DNA of 64,000 bases from Streptomyces regalis (GTDB lineage: Bacteria; Actinomycetota; Actinomycetes; Streptomycetales; Streptomycetaceae): positions 62,001-126,000 of the forward strand of contig NZ_LLZG01000001.1 of the NCBI RefSeq assembly GCF_001509475.1, in the 5' to 3' direction. Shown in pieces: positions 55,259-63,255 of this stretch (position 1 is the stretch's first letter; every line of letters starts with the position of its first letter). A program made the translations under genes and the position numbers. The notes beneath the pieces were generated by a model. It was not told where the DNA came from. It saw only the letters and a list, made by a program, of their open reading frames with translations, and made no database searches.

Positions 55259-55981
55259 ATGAAGTACATGCTGCTCGTCTGCGGCGACGACACCGCCGAC
55301 GCCTCGGGCATGACCCCCGTCGAGCCCTGGGTGGAAGACCTCGGGGACCGCAACGTACGCCTGCACGGCCACCGCCTCGCGCTCCCCGCCGAGGCCGTCA
55401 CCGTGCGGGTGCGCGGCGGCGAGGTGCTGCGCAGCGACGGCCCGTTCGCGGAGACGAAGGAGTACGTCGCCGGGTTCGACATCCTCGAGTGCGACAGCAT
55501 GGAGGAGGCGATCGAGGCGGCCGCGCGGCATCCCGTGGCCGCCATCGGGGCCATGGAGGTGCGGCCGTTCTGGGAGGACGAGGACGCCGAGGGGCAGATC
55601 CGTGCGCTCGACGTCGAACTGACCGAGGCGGCGCGAGCACGGGACGCCGACCGCACGGCGGCCTGCTACGCCCCGGACGTGGCGGCGTTCGTCGACGGCC
55701 GCGAACACCAGGGGATCGACGCCCTGCGCAAGTCACTGGAGGAGCTGTTCGCCGACGTCACCGGCCCTGTCACCCGCGAGGTGCTGGACTTCCGGGTCCA
55801 CGTCGACGAGAGCATCGCCTTCGGGCACGCCCTCGTCCGCCTGCGCGCCACCCGCACCGACGGCGCCCCGCTCGACGACCTGAGGCGCGTCACCACCGGC
55901 TACCGCAACGCCGGTCTGCGCTGGCTGATCGCACACGAACACGTCTCTCTCGGCTCTCTCGACACCGAGGAGCGGTCATGA
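55259..55981 (+). CDS. DGPF (YCII) domain fused to SnoaL-like domain
   Basis: 240 residues, GGGAGG upstream. Residues 1-105 are a YCII/DGPF domain (KYMLLVCGDD; DGPF at 60-63, followed by AETKEYVAGFDIL). Residues about 112-238 are a SnoaL/NTF2-like domain (IRALDVELTEAARARDADRT, GHALVRLRATR, WLIAHEHVS). DGPF proteins are the standard partners of ECF42 sigma factors and are thought to be their targets or modulators. First gene of the ECF42 operon. Confidence 0.92.
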   Translation: MKYMLLVCGDDTADASGMTPVEPWVEDLGDRNVRLHGHRLALPAEAVTVRVRGGEVLRSDGPFAETKEYVAGFDILECDSMEEAIEAAARHPVAAIGAMEVRPFWEDEDAEGQIRALDVELTEAARARDADRTAACYAPDVAAFVDGREHQGIDALRKSLEELFADVTGPVTREVLDFRVHVDESIAFGHALVRLRATRTDGAPLDDLRRVTTGYRNAGLRWLIAHEHVSLGSLDTEERS

Positions 55982-56000
55982 AGGAGGAGCGGTCATGAAG
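55967..56000 (+). repeat. 17-bp tandem duplication of a ribosome site and start codon
   Basis: GAGGAGCGGTCATGAAG occurs twice in direct succession (55967-55983, 55984-56000), exactly at the junction of the two DGPF genes. Each copy holds GAGGAG and ATGAAG. The first ATG (55978) opens a six-codon frame, MKEERS, whose TGA overlaps the real start at 55995. Confidence 0.95.
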
Positions 56001-56336
56001 TACGTCCTGTTCCTCTGCACCTTGGTCGGCGGCGAGGAACTCAGCCCCGAGGAGATCGCCGAGGACCCCCGCTTCACCGCGTACATCGACGAGGTCCGCA
56101 GCCGTGACATCGTGAAGGGCGGGGCCCGGCTGCGCCCGCACACCGACGCCACCACCGTGCGCGTCCAGGGCCACGAGGTCCTGCTCAGCGACGGGCCCTT
56201 CGTGGAGTCCACGGAGTACGTCGCCGGCATCGACATCGTCGAGGTCGCCGATCTCGACGAGGCCATCGCCCTCGCCTCCCGGCACCCCGCAGCGCTGGGC
56301 GGCGGTTCGGTGGAGGTGCGGCCGGTCTGGGAGTGA
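55995..56336 (+). CDS. DGPF (YCII) domain protein
   Basis: 113 residues. Single YCII domain with KYVLFLCTLVGGEEL at the N-terminus and DGPF at 66-69 followed by VESTEYVAGIDIVEV, and a conserved HPAALGGGSVEVRPVW ending. Its stop overlaps the sigma factor start (GTGA), so sigma and DGPF protein are made in step. Probably cytosolic; molecular role of DGPF proteins is unknown. Confidence 0.93.
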   Translation: MKYVLFLCTLVGGEELSPEEIAEDPRFTAYIDEVRSRDIVKGGARLRPHTDATTVRVQGHEVLLSDGPFVESTEYVAGIDIVEVADLDEAIALASRHPAALGGGSVEVRPVWE

Positions 56337-57616
56337 GCGAAGTGCCGGATGTCGAGCCGGATGTCGAGGAAGCCGTCGCCGTCGCCTTCCGTGAGGAATG
56401 GGGCCAGGTCGTCGCCACCCTGATCCGGGTGACCGGCGACTGGGACCTCGCCGAGGAGTGCGCCCAGGACGCCTTCGCCCAGGCTCTCGACCGGTGGCGG
56501 CGCGACGGAGTGCCGCGCCGCCCCGGCGCCTGGCTGACCACGACCGCCCGCAACCGCGCCCTGGACGTACTGCGCCGGGAGGCGGTGGGCGCGGCGAAAC
56601 TCCGGGAGGTGGCGGTGCTGGCCCGCGACGAACCGTCGTACGAACCCGAGGACGCGAGCGGGGACGACAGCGGCGTGCAGGACTTGCAGGACGACCGGCT
56701 GCGGCTGATCTTCACCTGCTGTCATCCGGCGCTGCCCATCGAGGCCAGAGTCGCGCTGACCCTGCGTACCCTCGCGGGCCTGACCACACCGGAGATCGCC
56801 CGCGCCTTCCTGGTCCCCGAGGCGACCATGGCGCAGCGCCTGGTGCGCGCCAAGCGGAAGATCCGCAACGCCGGAATCCCGTACCGGGTACCGCCCGCGC
56901 ACCTCCTGCCCGAGCGCACGACGGGGGTGCTCGGCGTGGTCTACCTCCTGTTCAACGAGGGATACGCGGCCACCGCCGGCGTCGATCTGGTCCGTACGAA
57001 CCTCTGCGCGGAGGCGATCCGCCTGGCCCGCGTCCTGGCCCGCCTCATGCCCGACGAGCCCGAGGTGCTCGGCCTGCTCGCACTCCTGCTGCTCCACGAC
57101 GCCCGCCGCCACACGCGCGTGGACGCCGCGGGCGACCTGGTGACCCTGGAGAACCAGGACCGCACGGCCTGGGACCGGGCCGAGGCCGACGAGGGCACCG
57201 CCCTACTGGAGACCGCGCTGCGGCGAGGCCGCCCCGGGCCCTACCAGATCCAGGCCGCCATCGCCGCCTGCCACATGACCGCGCCCACCGCCGACGACAC
57301 CGACTGGGCCGACATCGCTGCCCTGTACGGCGAGTTGGCCCGCTTCGTGCCCTCCGCCGTGGTCCGCCTCAACCGCGCGGTGGCCGTCGGCGTGGCCGAA
57401 GGCACGGATGCGGGTCTCGCCCTGATCGCGGAGCTGGAGGACGAGGGCGATCTGGCCGGCTACCACCTTCTCCCGGCGACCTGTGCCGATCTGCTGCGCC
57501 GCGGCGGCCGCATGGACGAGGCGGCCGAGGCATACCGGCGCGCGCTGGAACTGGTCGAGAACGACGCGGAACGGAGGTTCCTCGAGAAGCGGCTCGCGGA
57601 GTGTCGATTCGCCTAG
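56333..57616 (+). CDS. ECF42-group RNA polymerase sigma factor
   Basis: 427 residues from GTG 56333. Sigma region 2 (about 12-75: VVATLIRVTGDWDLAEECAQDAF, PGAWLTTTARNRALDVLRRE) and region 4 (about 115-170: ALTLRTLAGLTTPEIARAFL, EATMAQRLVRAKRKIR) are followed by a ~240-residue C-terminal TPR/DUF6596 extension (YLLFNEGYAA, LLHDARR, LNRAVAVGVAEG). This architecture with DGPF neighbours defines ECF42. There is no anti-sigma gene; the C-terminal extension is needed for activity in characterised members. Confidence 0.94.
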   Translation: MSEVPDVEPDVEEAVAVAFREEWGQVVATLIRVTGDWDLAEECAQDAFAQALDRWRRDGVPRRPGAWLTTTARNRALDVLRREAVGAAKLREVAVLARDEPSYEPEDASGDDSGVQDLQDDRLRLIFTCCHPALPIEARVALTLRTLAGLTTPEIARAFLVPEATMAQRLVRAKRKIRNAGIPYRVPPAHLLPERTTGVLGVVYLLFNEGYAATAGVDLVRTNLCAEAIRLARVLARLMPDEPEVLGLLALLLLHDARRHTRVDAAGDLVTLENQDRTAWDRAEADEGTALLETALRRGRPGPYQIQAAIAACHMTAPTADDTDWADIAALYGELARFVPSAVVRLNRAVAVGVAEGTDAGLALIAELEDEGDLAGYHLLPATCADLLRRGGRMDEAAEAYRRALELVENDAERRFLEKRLAECRFA

Positions 57617-57628
57617 GGGCTGTTCGCC
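57602..57628 (+). promoter_or_regulatory. Second ECF42-like promoter element at the 3' end of the sigma gene
   Basis: TGTCGA (57602-57607), 17 bases, CGCC (57625-57628). It shares the flanks TGTCGATTCGC and GTTCG-CGGTGGGG with the operon promoter at identical spacing; only the middle nine bases and one -10 base differ. It would fire into the 247-bp gap after the sigma gene, where I see no intact gene. Confidence 0.4.
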
Positions 57629-57863
57629 GGTGGGGCGAAAGCACGCGTACGGCACTGGAGCCCCCAACGACCGCTCCCGCCCCCGCGCCGGGTTCATCAC
57701 GATCCTGGACACGCAGTTCCTCTTCGGCCCGGGCTCGGCGCCTGCGCGGTCGCCGTCGTCACCTCCGTCGCCGTGTCCCACACCACCGGACCCGAGCCGC
57801 GTTGGCGGCCTGCGTTGTGCTCACGGCAGGCGGGGCTGGACTGTGCGCGGCCGGGCGCGGCTG

Positions 57864-58262
57864 TTACGCCGATCGCGCCTCCGCCTCCTTCGCGATCTGC
57901 TCGAACTGCGCCCCCATCGCCTCGGCCAGAGCCTGCGCGCCCGACTGGGGACGGACCATGACCATGAACTCGTCGATCAGGCCGTCCTCGTTCACCCGGA
58001 GGAAGTCGCAGCCGGTGATCTCCCGGTCGCCCACCCGCGCGGTGAAGACCAGCGCGTGATCACGGCCGCCCGGGTCGTTGATCTCCCGCACGTAGCGGAA
58101 GTCCTCGAAGACCCGCACCACACCGCGCAGGATCGCCGCGGTGATCGCCTTGCCGGGGTACGGCTTGAACACGACCGGACTGGTGAAGACGACGTCCTCC
58201 GCCAGCAGGGCCTCCACGGCATCGAAGTCGCCGGCCTCGACCGCCTCACGGAACGCGCGCAT
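57864..58262 (-). CDS. SnoaL-like (NTF2-fold) protein
   Basis: 132 residues, with GAGGGG upstream of ATG 58262. NTF2-like alpha+beta barrel: REAVEAGDFDAVEALLAEDV, FKPYPGKAITAAILRGVV, CDFLRVNEDGLIDEFMVMV. Relatives are cyclases, isomerases or ligand-binding proteins; substrate unknown. Divergent from a PadR regulator, the likely controller, through the AT-rich 70-bp spacer. Confidence 0.87.
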   Translation of the reverse strand: MRAFREAVEAGDFDAVEALLAEDVVFTSPVVFKPYPGKAITAAILRGVVRVFEDFRYVREINDPGGRDHALVFTARVGDREITGCDFLRVNEDGLIDEFMVMVRPQSGAQALAEAMGAQFEQIAKEAEARSA

Positions 58263-58277
58263 CGGGTCCCCTCATAG

Positions 58278-58289
58278 TCAATTAGTTGA
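58278..58289. promoter_or_regulatory. Candidate operator between SnoaL-like and PadR genes
   Basis: TCAA-TTAG-TTGA lies in an unusually AT-rich 70-bp divergent spacer, 17 bases from the SnoaL-like start. It is a plausible PadR site, although it lacks the classical ATGT-N8-ACAT form. Confidence 0.4.
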
Positions 58290-58320
58290 GTAGGTGCCGA
58301 TGATAATAATCACCTGCTGT

Positions 58321-58333
58321 TAACGTGTCCATA
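58321..58333 (+). promoter_or_regulatory. Leaderless-type -10 of the PadR gene
   Basis: TAACGT (58321-58326) fits TANNNT and ends six bases before ATG 58333; no ribosome site is present. The start codon would be the first transcribed base. Confidence 0.45.
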
Positions 58334-58890
58334 TGTCCCTCAAGTACGCCGTCCTCGCCGCCCTCCTCGAGGGCGAGGCCTCGGGCTACGAGCTGTCCAA
58401 GGTCTTCGACGTGTCGTTCGCCAACTTCTGGCCGGCGACCCCGCAGCAGCTCTACCGGGAGCTGGAACGCCTGGAGCAGGACGGCCTTGTCGAGGCCCGG
58501 TTCGTGCAGCAGGAACGGCGGCCGAACAAGCGGATGTTCACGCTCACCGCGGTCGGCCGGGAGGACCTGCGCGCCTTCGCCGCCGAGCCGCCGCGACGGC
58601 CCACCGCCATCCGTGACGAACTTCTGATCAAGCTCCAGGCCATGGAGGACCCCGAGACCACCCGTGCGCTGATCGAAGAGCGCATGACGTGGGCGCGCAG
58701 CAAACTCGACCGCTACGAACGCGTCCGCAGCCGCCTCCTCGACGGGCGGACCGAGGAGGAGTACCTGCGCGAGACCGACCGCATCGGGCCGTACCTGACG
58801 CTGCTGGGCGGAATCTCCTTCGAGGAGGAGAACCTGCGCTGGTGCGAGCGCGTTCTCGCCGTCATCGAGCAGCGCGTCACTGCGGGGTGA
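58333..58890 (+). CDS. PadR-family transcriptional regulator
   Basis: 185 residues. N-terminal winged helix typical of PadR (SLKYAVLAALLEGEASGYEL, PQQLYRELERLEQDGLVEAR) and a C-terminal helical dimerisation domain (MTWARSKLDRYERVRSRLL), PadR subfamily 1 length. Four bases before a methyltransferase gene, so the two probably form an operon. Likely represses itself and the divergent SnoaL-like gene. Confidence 0.92.
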   Translation: MSLKYAVLAALLEGEASGYELSKVFDVSFANFWPATPQQLYRELERLEQDGLVEARFVQQERRPNKRMFTLTAVGREDLRAFAAEPPRRPTAIRDELLIKLQAMEDPETTRALIEERMTWARSKLDRYERVRSRLLDGRTEEEYLRETDRIGPYLTLLGGISFEEENLRWCERVLAVIEQRVTAG

Positions 58891-58893
58891 CGG

Positions 58894-59637
58894 ATGTTCA
58901 GTCCCGAAGGCCCCTCCCTGCGCGAACTCGCCGTCCAGGCGCTGTCGTCCGTCGAGCGCGGATACGACCTGCTCGCCCCGAAGTTCGACCACACTCCGTT
59001 CCGTACGCCGGACTCGGTGCTCGACGCCGTCACGTCGGCCCTGGCGCGCACCGGCCCGTACGACGACGGCCTCGACCTGTGCTGCGGGACGGGCGCCGGT
59101 GCCGAGGTGCTGGCCGAGGTGTGCCGACGCAGCGTCACCGGCGTCGACTTCAGCGCCGGCATGCTCGACGTCGCCCGGCGGCAGGTGGAGACAGGGGACA
59201 CGCGCGTCGCCTGGGTGCGTGCGGACGCCCGTGCCCTGCCGTTCACCTCCGCCTTCGACCTCGTGGTGAGCCTCGGGGCGTTCGGCCATTTCCTGCCCGA
59301 TGAGCTGCCGGGGCTGTTCGCCCAGGTCCACTCCGTCCTGCGGCCCGGCGGGATCTTCGCCTTCCCTCTCGTGGCACCGCCACGTCCCACGTCCCCCGCC
59401 TACTGGATGCTGCTGGGCTTCGACGCGGCGATGCGGGTGCGCAACGCCCTGTGGCGCCCGCCCTTCGTCATGTACTACCGGGCCTTCCGGCTGGGGGAGG
59501 TGCGGAGCGAGCTCGCACGCGCCGGCTTCCAGGTGGAGCTGCAGGCGCTGCCCGAGTTCGGGCGGCGCCGGGACGGGAGCCCGCGCGTGCGGATGGTCGT
59601 GGCCCGGAGCCCGCTCAGCCCGGCGCCGGCAGCGTGA
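58894..59637 (+). CDS. Class I SAM-dependent methyltransferase
   Basis: 247 residues starting three bases after the PadR stop. Motif I DLCCGTGAGAEVLAEV, acidic VTGVDFSAGMLDVARR, motif IV region FDLVVSLGAFGHFLPDE and post-motif VLRPGGIFAFPLV. An N-terminal helix (ERGYDLLAPKFDHTPF) may cover the substrate site. Substrate unknown. The last 23 bases overlap the opposing GntR gene. Confidence 0.9.
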   Translation: MFSPEGPSLRELAVQALSSVERGYDLLAPKFDHTPFRTPDSVLDAVTSALARTGPYDDGLDLCCGTGAGAEVLAEVCRRSVTGVDFSAGMLDVARRQVETGDTRVAWVRADARALPFTSAFDLVVSLGAFGHFLPDELPGLFAQVHSVLRPGGIFAFPLVAPPRPTSPAYWMLLGFDAAMRVRNALWRPPFVMYYRAFRLGEVRSELARAGFQVELQALPEFGRRRDGSPRVRMVVARSPLSPAPAA

Positions 59638-60358
59638 ACTCGTAGACCAGGGCGTCCTGTTGGGCATCCACGACGAGGTCCGTGATCTCCAGGGGGCGGG
59701 CGTACTGGTCGTGCACGCGCCGGGTGACCCGCACCGAAGGCGCGCCCGGGAGCCGGGTGATGGCGTCCCGGTGGTGCAGGGTGAGGCCCGCCTTGCGCAT
59801 CCAGTCGTAGGCGCGGCGCAGTTGGGCCGATCCGGTGCCGTCGGCGCGGTCGCGATAGCGGGCGAGCTCGGCCACCTCGGCGAGCGCGACCGCGGAGAAG
59901 GACGTCACGGCCGTACGCCGGCCGCATCCGTCGGGGCTCGCGGACTCGTAGCGGTGTACGAGGGTCGGCCGGTGCGGGGCGAGCCCCAGGGCCTCGGCGT
60001 GTTCCGGCGGGGGAGTCTCCCAGGTGACCGTGGCCCGGTCCACGGCTTCCGGGCTCGTGGTCCGTGCGCCGACCGGGAAGGTGAGCGACGCCGGGGTCTC
60101 GACCGGCGGACCGGGCAGCGTGGCATGGCTGCCCCGCCGGTCGGTGGCGACCAGGCCGCTGCGGCGCAGCACCTCCAGCGCCTGCCGTACGGTCTCCCGG
60201 CTGACCTCGAAGTGCTCAGCCAACTGCCGTTCCCCCGGCAGCCGTTCGCCGGGTGGGATGGTTCCGTCGCGCAGCTCGCCGACCAGCTGGGTGGCGATCC
60301 TCCAGTACAGCGGCTGCGCTTCGGTGAGCGGGTGGTCGTGCGGGGTGGTGCGGGCCAT
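59615..60358 (-). CDS. GntR-family regulator, HutC subfamily
   Basis: 247 residues. Winged helix (ERLPGERQLAEHFEVSRETVRQALEVLRRSGLV) and UTRA ligand domain (PTLVHRYESASPDG, PSVRVTRRVHDQYARPLEITDLV, LVYEFTLP) of HutC type. A TGGTCTAAACCA site lies about 65 bases upstream, suggesting autoregulation. Targets are not evident; the upstream serine hydrolase gene is on the same strand and the methyltransferase is convergent. Confidence 0.92.
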   Translation of the reverse strand: MARTTPHDHPLTEAQPLYWRIATQLVGELRDGTIPPGERLPGERQLAEHFEVSRETVRQALEVLRRSGLVATDRRGSHATLPGPPVETPASLTFPVGARTTSPEAVDRATVTWETPPPEHAEALGLAPHRPTLVHRYESASPDGCGRRTAVTSFSAVALAEVAELARYRDRADGTGSAQLRRAYDWMRKAGLTLHHRDAITRLPGAPSVRVTRRVHDQYARPLEITDLVVDAQQDALVYEFTLPAPG

Positions 60359-60423
60359 GCCGCGCCTCCTGTTGGTGACGTGTCGTAGCCGTGCGGGCTC
60401 GTTGCGCCACCAGATCTAAGCAT

Positions 60424-60435
60424 TGGTCTAAACCA
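60424..60435. promoter_or_regulatory. Candidate GntR/HutC operator
   Basis: TGGT-CTAA-ACCA matches the GT-N-TA-N-AC core recognised by GntR proteins and lies upstream of the GntR start. A second half-like TTAGAT element is adjacent. Confidence 0.55.
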
Positions 60436-60488
60436 CCAGGGAAGGGTGGTCTGTCACTTCGGCCGAAACGGCGCGCGTCGACCGGTCG

Positions 60489-61655
60489 TCACAGGGTGCT
60501 GTAGAGGGCGTCGAGCAGCGCCATCTTCCGCGGGTCATTGGCGATATGAGGCCCCATCCGGTTCATCACATAGCCCAGCGACACCCCGGCCTCCGGGTCC
60601 GCCAGACCGCATGAGCCGCCGAAGCCGTCATGTCCGAAAGCCCGCGGGTTGGGCCCGTACGAGCCGTTCGGCCCGCTGAGCCACAGCCCGAGTCCGACCT
60701 CCGTCTCGCTCTCGAACCCGGCCCCGAGCACCAGGTCGCGGCAGCTGCCCTGCCCCTCGCGCACCCGCTCGGCCTCCTCGGGGGACAGCACGCGATGGCC
60801 GTCGTACGCCCCGCGGCCCGCGAAGATGCCGTACAGCGCGGCGACCGCCCGTGCGGTGCCGTGGCCGTTGGCCGCGGGGATCTCGGCGGCCCGCCACTGA
60901 GGCGAGTTGGCGTGGGGCGCCCCGACGGCGGGGTTGGTCAGCGCGGCGAGGGCGGCGGGCGCCAACTGGCTGAAGACCGCGGCCTGTTCACTGGTTGTGG
61001 CCACCGGCGGCTGCGCCAGCTCGGCCACCCGCCCGAAGTCCTTCTCGGGCAACCCGATCGCGAAGTCGATCCCGAGCGGCCCGGTCACCTCCCGCTCCAG
61101 AAAGGCCCCGGGCAGCAGTCCCGACGCGCGCCGCACGACCTCCCCGACCAGGAAGCCGTACGTGAGCGCGTGATACCCGGATTGCGTCCCCGGCGCCCAC
61201 CACGGCTCCATCGCCGCGAGCCGCTGTGTCGTCAGCTCCCAGTCGCACAGCTGCTCAAGCGAGTGCGGCTCCCGCAGCCCGGACAGACCGGCCCGGTGCG
61301 ACAGCAGATGCCGTACGAGGATCTGCTCCTTGCCCGCGGCGGCGAACTCCGGCCAGTACGTGGCCACCGGCGCGTCGAGGTCGATCAGTCCCCGGTCGGC
61401 GAGGATGTGCGCGCACAACGCCGTCGGCCCCTTGGACGTGGACCACACGTTGACCAGCGTGTCGCGCTCCCAGGAGCGGCTGTGCGCGGCGTCGGCCCAC
61501 CCGCCCCACAGGTCCACGACGGTCACGCCGCCCACGGTGACGGCGACCGCGGCGCCCAGCTCCTCGCGCTCCCGGAAATTGGCCTCGAACGCCGTCCGCA
61601 CCGCCACGAACCGCGGATCGCAGTGCCCGTGCACCTGTACCTCGTGCTCCGCCAT
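60489..61655 (-). CDS. Serine hydrolase of the class C beta-lactamase/esterase EstB family
   Basis: 388 residues. SxxK motif in NVWSTSKGPTALCAHILA, the Tyr motif in SGYHALTYGFLVGEVV, and a C-terminal GHDGFGGSCGLADPEAGVS in place of KTG. These fit esterase/beta-lactamase-like hydrolases (EstB, LAC) rather than true beta-lactamases. No signal peptide, hence cytosolic; likely an esterase or amidase of unknown substrate. Upstream of the HutC gene on the same strand with a 130-bp gap. Confidence 0.9.
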   Translation of the reverse strand: MAEHEVQVHGHCDPRFVAVRTAFEANFREREELGAAVAVTVGGVTVVDLWGGWADAAHSRSWERDTLVNVWSTSKGPTALCAHILADRGLIDLDAPVATYWPEFAAAGKEQILVRHLLSHRAGLSGLREPHSLEQLCDWELTTQRLAAMEPWWAPGTQSGYHALTYGFLVGEVVRRASGLLPGAFLEREVTGPLGIDFAIGLPEKDFGRVAELAQPPVATTSEQAAVFSQLAPAALAALTNPAVGAPHANSPQWRAAEIPAANGHGTARAVAALYGIFAGRGAYDGHRVLSPEEAERVREGQGSCRDLVLGAGFESETEVGLGLWLSGPNGSYGPNPRAFGHDGFGGSCGLADPEAGVSLGYVMNRMGPHIANDPRKMALLDALYSTL

Positions 61656-61768
61656 GGCCCACCCCTGGTCGTCCGCCGGAAACCCGGGCCGCGGCAGTGC
61701 GGCCCGGGCTCCCTGAACGTACCGACTGGTCGGACTTCGCGGAAGGCAGCGAACACGCCGACCTCACC

Positions 61769-62173
61769 TCACTCGAAGAACAGCGCGCCTTCCGGCTCCC
61801 GGTGCCCCTCGACCGTGTGCCAGTAATCGCGGGTCTCGACGGCCGGCCCGGCCGCGTCGAACCGCACGAAGACGCAGCCGGCGAGCGTGGACGGCGCGCC
61901 GTCCTCCTCGGCGAGGACCCGGAACTCGGCCACGGCCACTCCGTCCTCGCCGACGACCGGCGCGGAGAAGCGCACGTCGGTCACCCGCTCGCCGGCGAAC
62001 GACCAGCGCAGATAGGCGGCCAGTTCCGCGCGCCCCCGGTGCGGCGCGCGAAACGGCATCGAGCGGTGGACGCAGTCCTCGGCATACAACTCCAGCAGCG
62101 CGTCCACGTCGTGCTCGGCCCACGCCCGCTGCCAGACCCGGACGAACCGCTCCGCCGCCTCACGCGTCCGCAT
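61769..62173 (-). CDS. SnoaL-like (NTF2-fold) protein
   Basis: 134 residues from ATG 62173, chosen for GAGAGG seven bases upstream and an N-terminus (RTREAAERFVRVWQRAWAEH) typical of SnoaL-like proteins; the frame is open further upstream inside the esterase gene. DALLELYAEDCVHRSMPF and AEFRVLAEEDG follow, ending RDYWHTVEGHREPEGALFF. Ten bases after the esterase stop, so in the same operon. Function unknown. Confidence 0.87.
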   Translation of the reverse strand: MRTREAAERFVRVWQRAWAEHDVDALLELYAEDCVHRSMPFRAPHRGRAELAAYLRWSFAGERVTDVRFSAPVVGEDGVAVAEFRVLAEEDGAPSTLAGCVFVRFDAAGPAVETRDYWHTVEGHREPEGALFFE

Positions 62174-62183
62174 GCGTGGCCTC

Positions 62184-63152
62184 TCAGGCGTGCGCGCGCA
62201 GCCAGTCCAGCTTGGCCGCCTCGTGGAACGGGCCGCCGCCCTCATGGTCGTTGAAGTCGTACACCTCGATGGCCTTCTCGCCGTGGGCCCAGGCGTTGTA
62301 AGCCGCGAACACGGTGGAGGGCGGGCAGGTCTGGTCCTCCAGGGCCGCCGAGAACAGGGCGGGCGACTGGCCGCGGGCCGCGAAGTGGACGCCGTCGAAG
62401 TAGGACAGGGTGCGCAGGACGTCGTCGGTGCGGCCCCGGTGCGTTTTGAGGTAGAGGCCGATCTCGCGGTACGGGTGGCGGTCCGTGGTGGTCGCGGCGC
62501 GCGGGTAGTCGCACAGGAACGGCACATCCGGCGCGATCGCCGTCAGGTCCGGCACCAGACCGCCGACCGCGATCGTGATGCCGCCGCCCTGGCTCGCGCC
62601 GAGTGCGACCGTGCGCGAGGCATCGGCCAGCGGATGGGAACGGGCGGCCTCGACGGCACGCACCGCGTCCGTGAACACCCGGCGGTAGTAGTAGTTCTCG
62701 GGCGCGTCGATGCCACGCGTCATGAAACCGGGGTAGGCCGGCGCGGCCCCCACCGGGTCCGGCGTCCCGCCACCGGCGCCCCACGCGCTGCCCTGACCGC
62801 GCGTGTCCATCATGAAGTGCGCCCGGCCCGTGGACGCCCACAGCAGGTTCTCGTGCGGCAGGCCGCGCCCGCCGCCGTAGCCGATGAACTCCACGACCAG
62901 CGGTAGCGGTTCGGTGGCCCCGGCGGGCAGCCGCAGCCAGCCCTTCACCGGGTGACCGCCGAACCCGGCGAACGTCACGTCGTACACCTGCACCGTGGAA
63001 AGCCCTGTGTCGACCGGCTCGAAGCGGGCGTTCAGCGGGTGCTCGCGAGCTTCATCGAGGGTCTTGGACCAGAACGCGTCGAAGTCCTCGGGTGCGACCG
63101 ACTTGCTGCGGTACTCGCGCAGTTCGTCGAGCGGAAGGTCGAACAGGGCCAT
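62184..63152 (-). CDS. Acetylxylan esterase / cephalosporin-C deacetylase family hydrolase
   Basis: 322 residues from ATG 63152, with AAAGG upstream; an upstream ATG (63191) adds 13 residues but has no ribosome site. Carbohydrate esterase family 7 features: MALFDLPLDELREYR, FIGYGGGRGLPHE, MDTRGQGSAWG, nucleophile elbow LGASQGGGITIA, the acid region LEDQTCPPSTVFAAYN and catalytic His in NDHEGGG. Cytosolic, no signal peptide; deacetylates imported acetylated sugars or related esters. Confidence 0.93.
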   Translation of the reverse strand: MALFDLPLDELREYRSKSVAPEDFDAFWSKTLDEAREHPLNARFEPVDTGLSTVQVYDVTFAGFGGHPVKGWLRLPAGATEPLPLVVEFIGYGGGRGLPHENLLWASTGRAHFMMDTRGQGSAWGAGGGTPDPVGAAPAYPGFMTRGIDAPENYYYRRVFTDAVRAVEAARSHPLADASRTVALGASQGGGITIAVGGLVPDLTAIAPDVPFLCDYPRAATTTDRHPYREIGLYLKTHRGRTDDVLRTLSYFDGVHFAARGQSPALFSAALEDQTCPPSTVFAAYNAWAHGEKAIEVYDFNDHEGGGPFHEAAKLDWLRAHA

Positions 63153-63185
63153 GAAGGACCGCCTTTGCCAAGAGTGAGTGCGGAT

Positions 63186-63208
63186 GATCACACCGTACGT
63201 GGGTGATC
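63186..63208. promoter_or_regulatory. Dyad between esterase and amidohydrolase genes
   Basis: GATCAC-N11-GTGATC, with a self-complementary CGTACG in the middle, lies in the 103-bp divergent spacer. It could bind a regulator acting on both genes. Confidence 0.4.
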
Positions 63209-63243
63209 GGAGGACTCGCCAGGTCTTCCCCGTGCCGAACGCC

Positions 63244-63249
63244 TACGAT
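63244..63249 (+). promoter_or_regulatory. Leaderless-type -10 of the amidohydrolase gene
   Basis: TACGAT fits TANNNT and ends six bases before ATG 63256. No ribosome site is present, so a leaderless transcript is likely. Confidence 0.45.
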
Positions 63250-63255
63250 GGCGCC

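Noticed and set aside
57617..57863. Possible gene between the ECF42 sigma factor and the SnoaL-like gene
   Set aside because: Frames run in from neighbouring genes and show no start, ribosome site or family motif; kept only as target of a putative promoter.
59905..60423. Alternative minus-strand frame over the HutC start
   Set aside because: Out of frame with the clear HutC protein and Arg/Ser/Pro-biased; a shadow.
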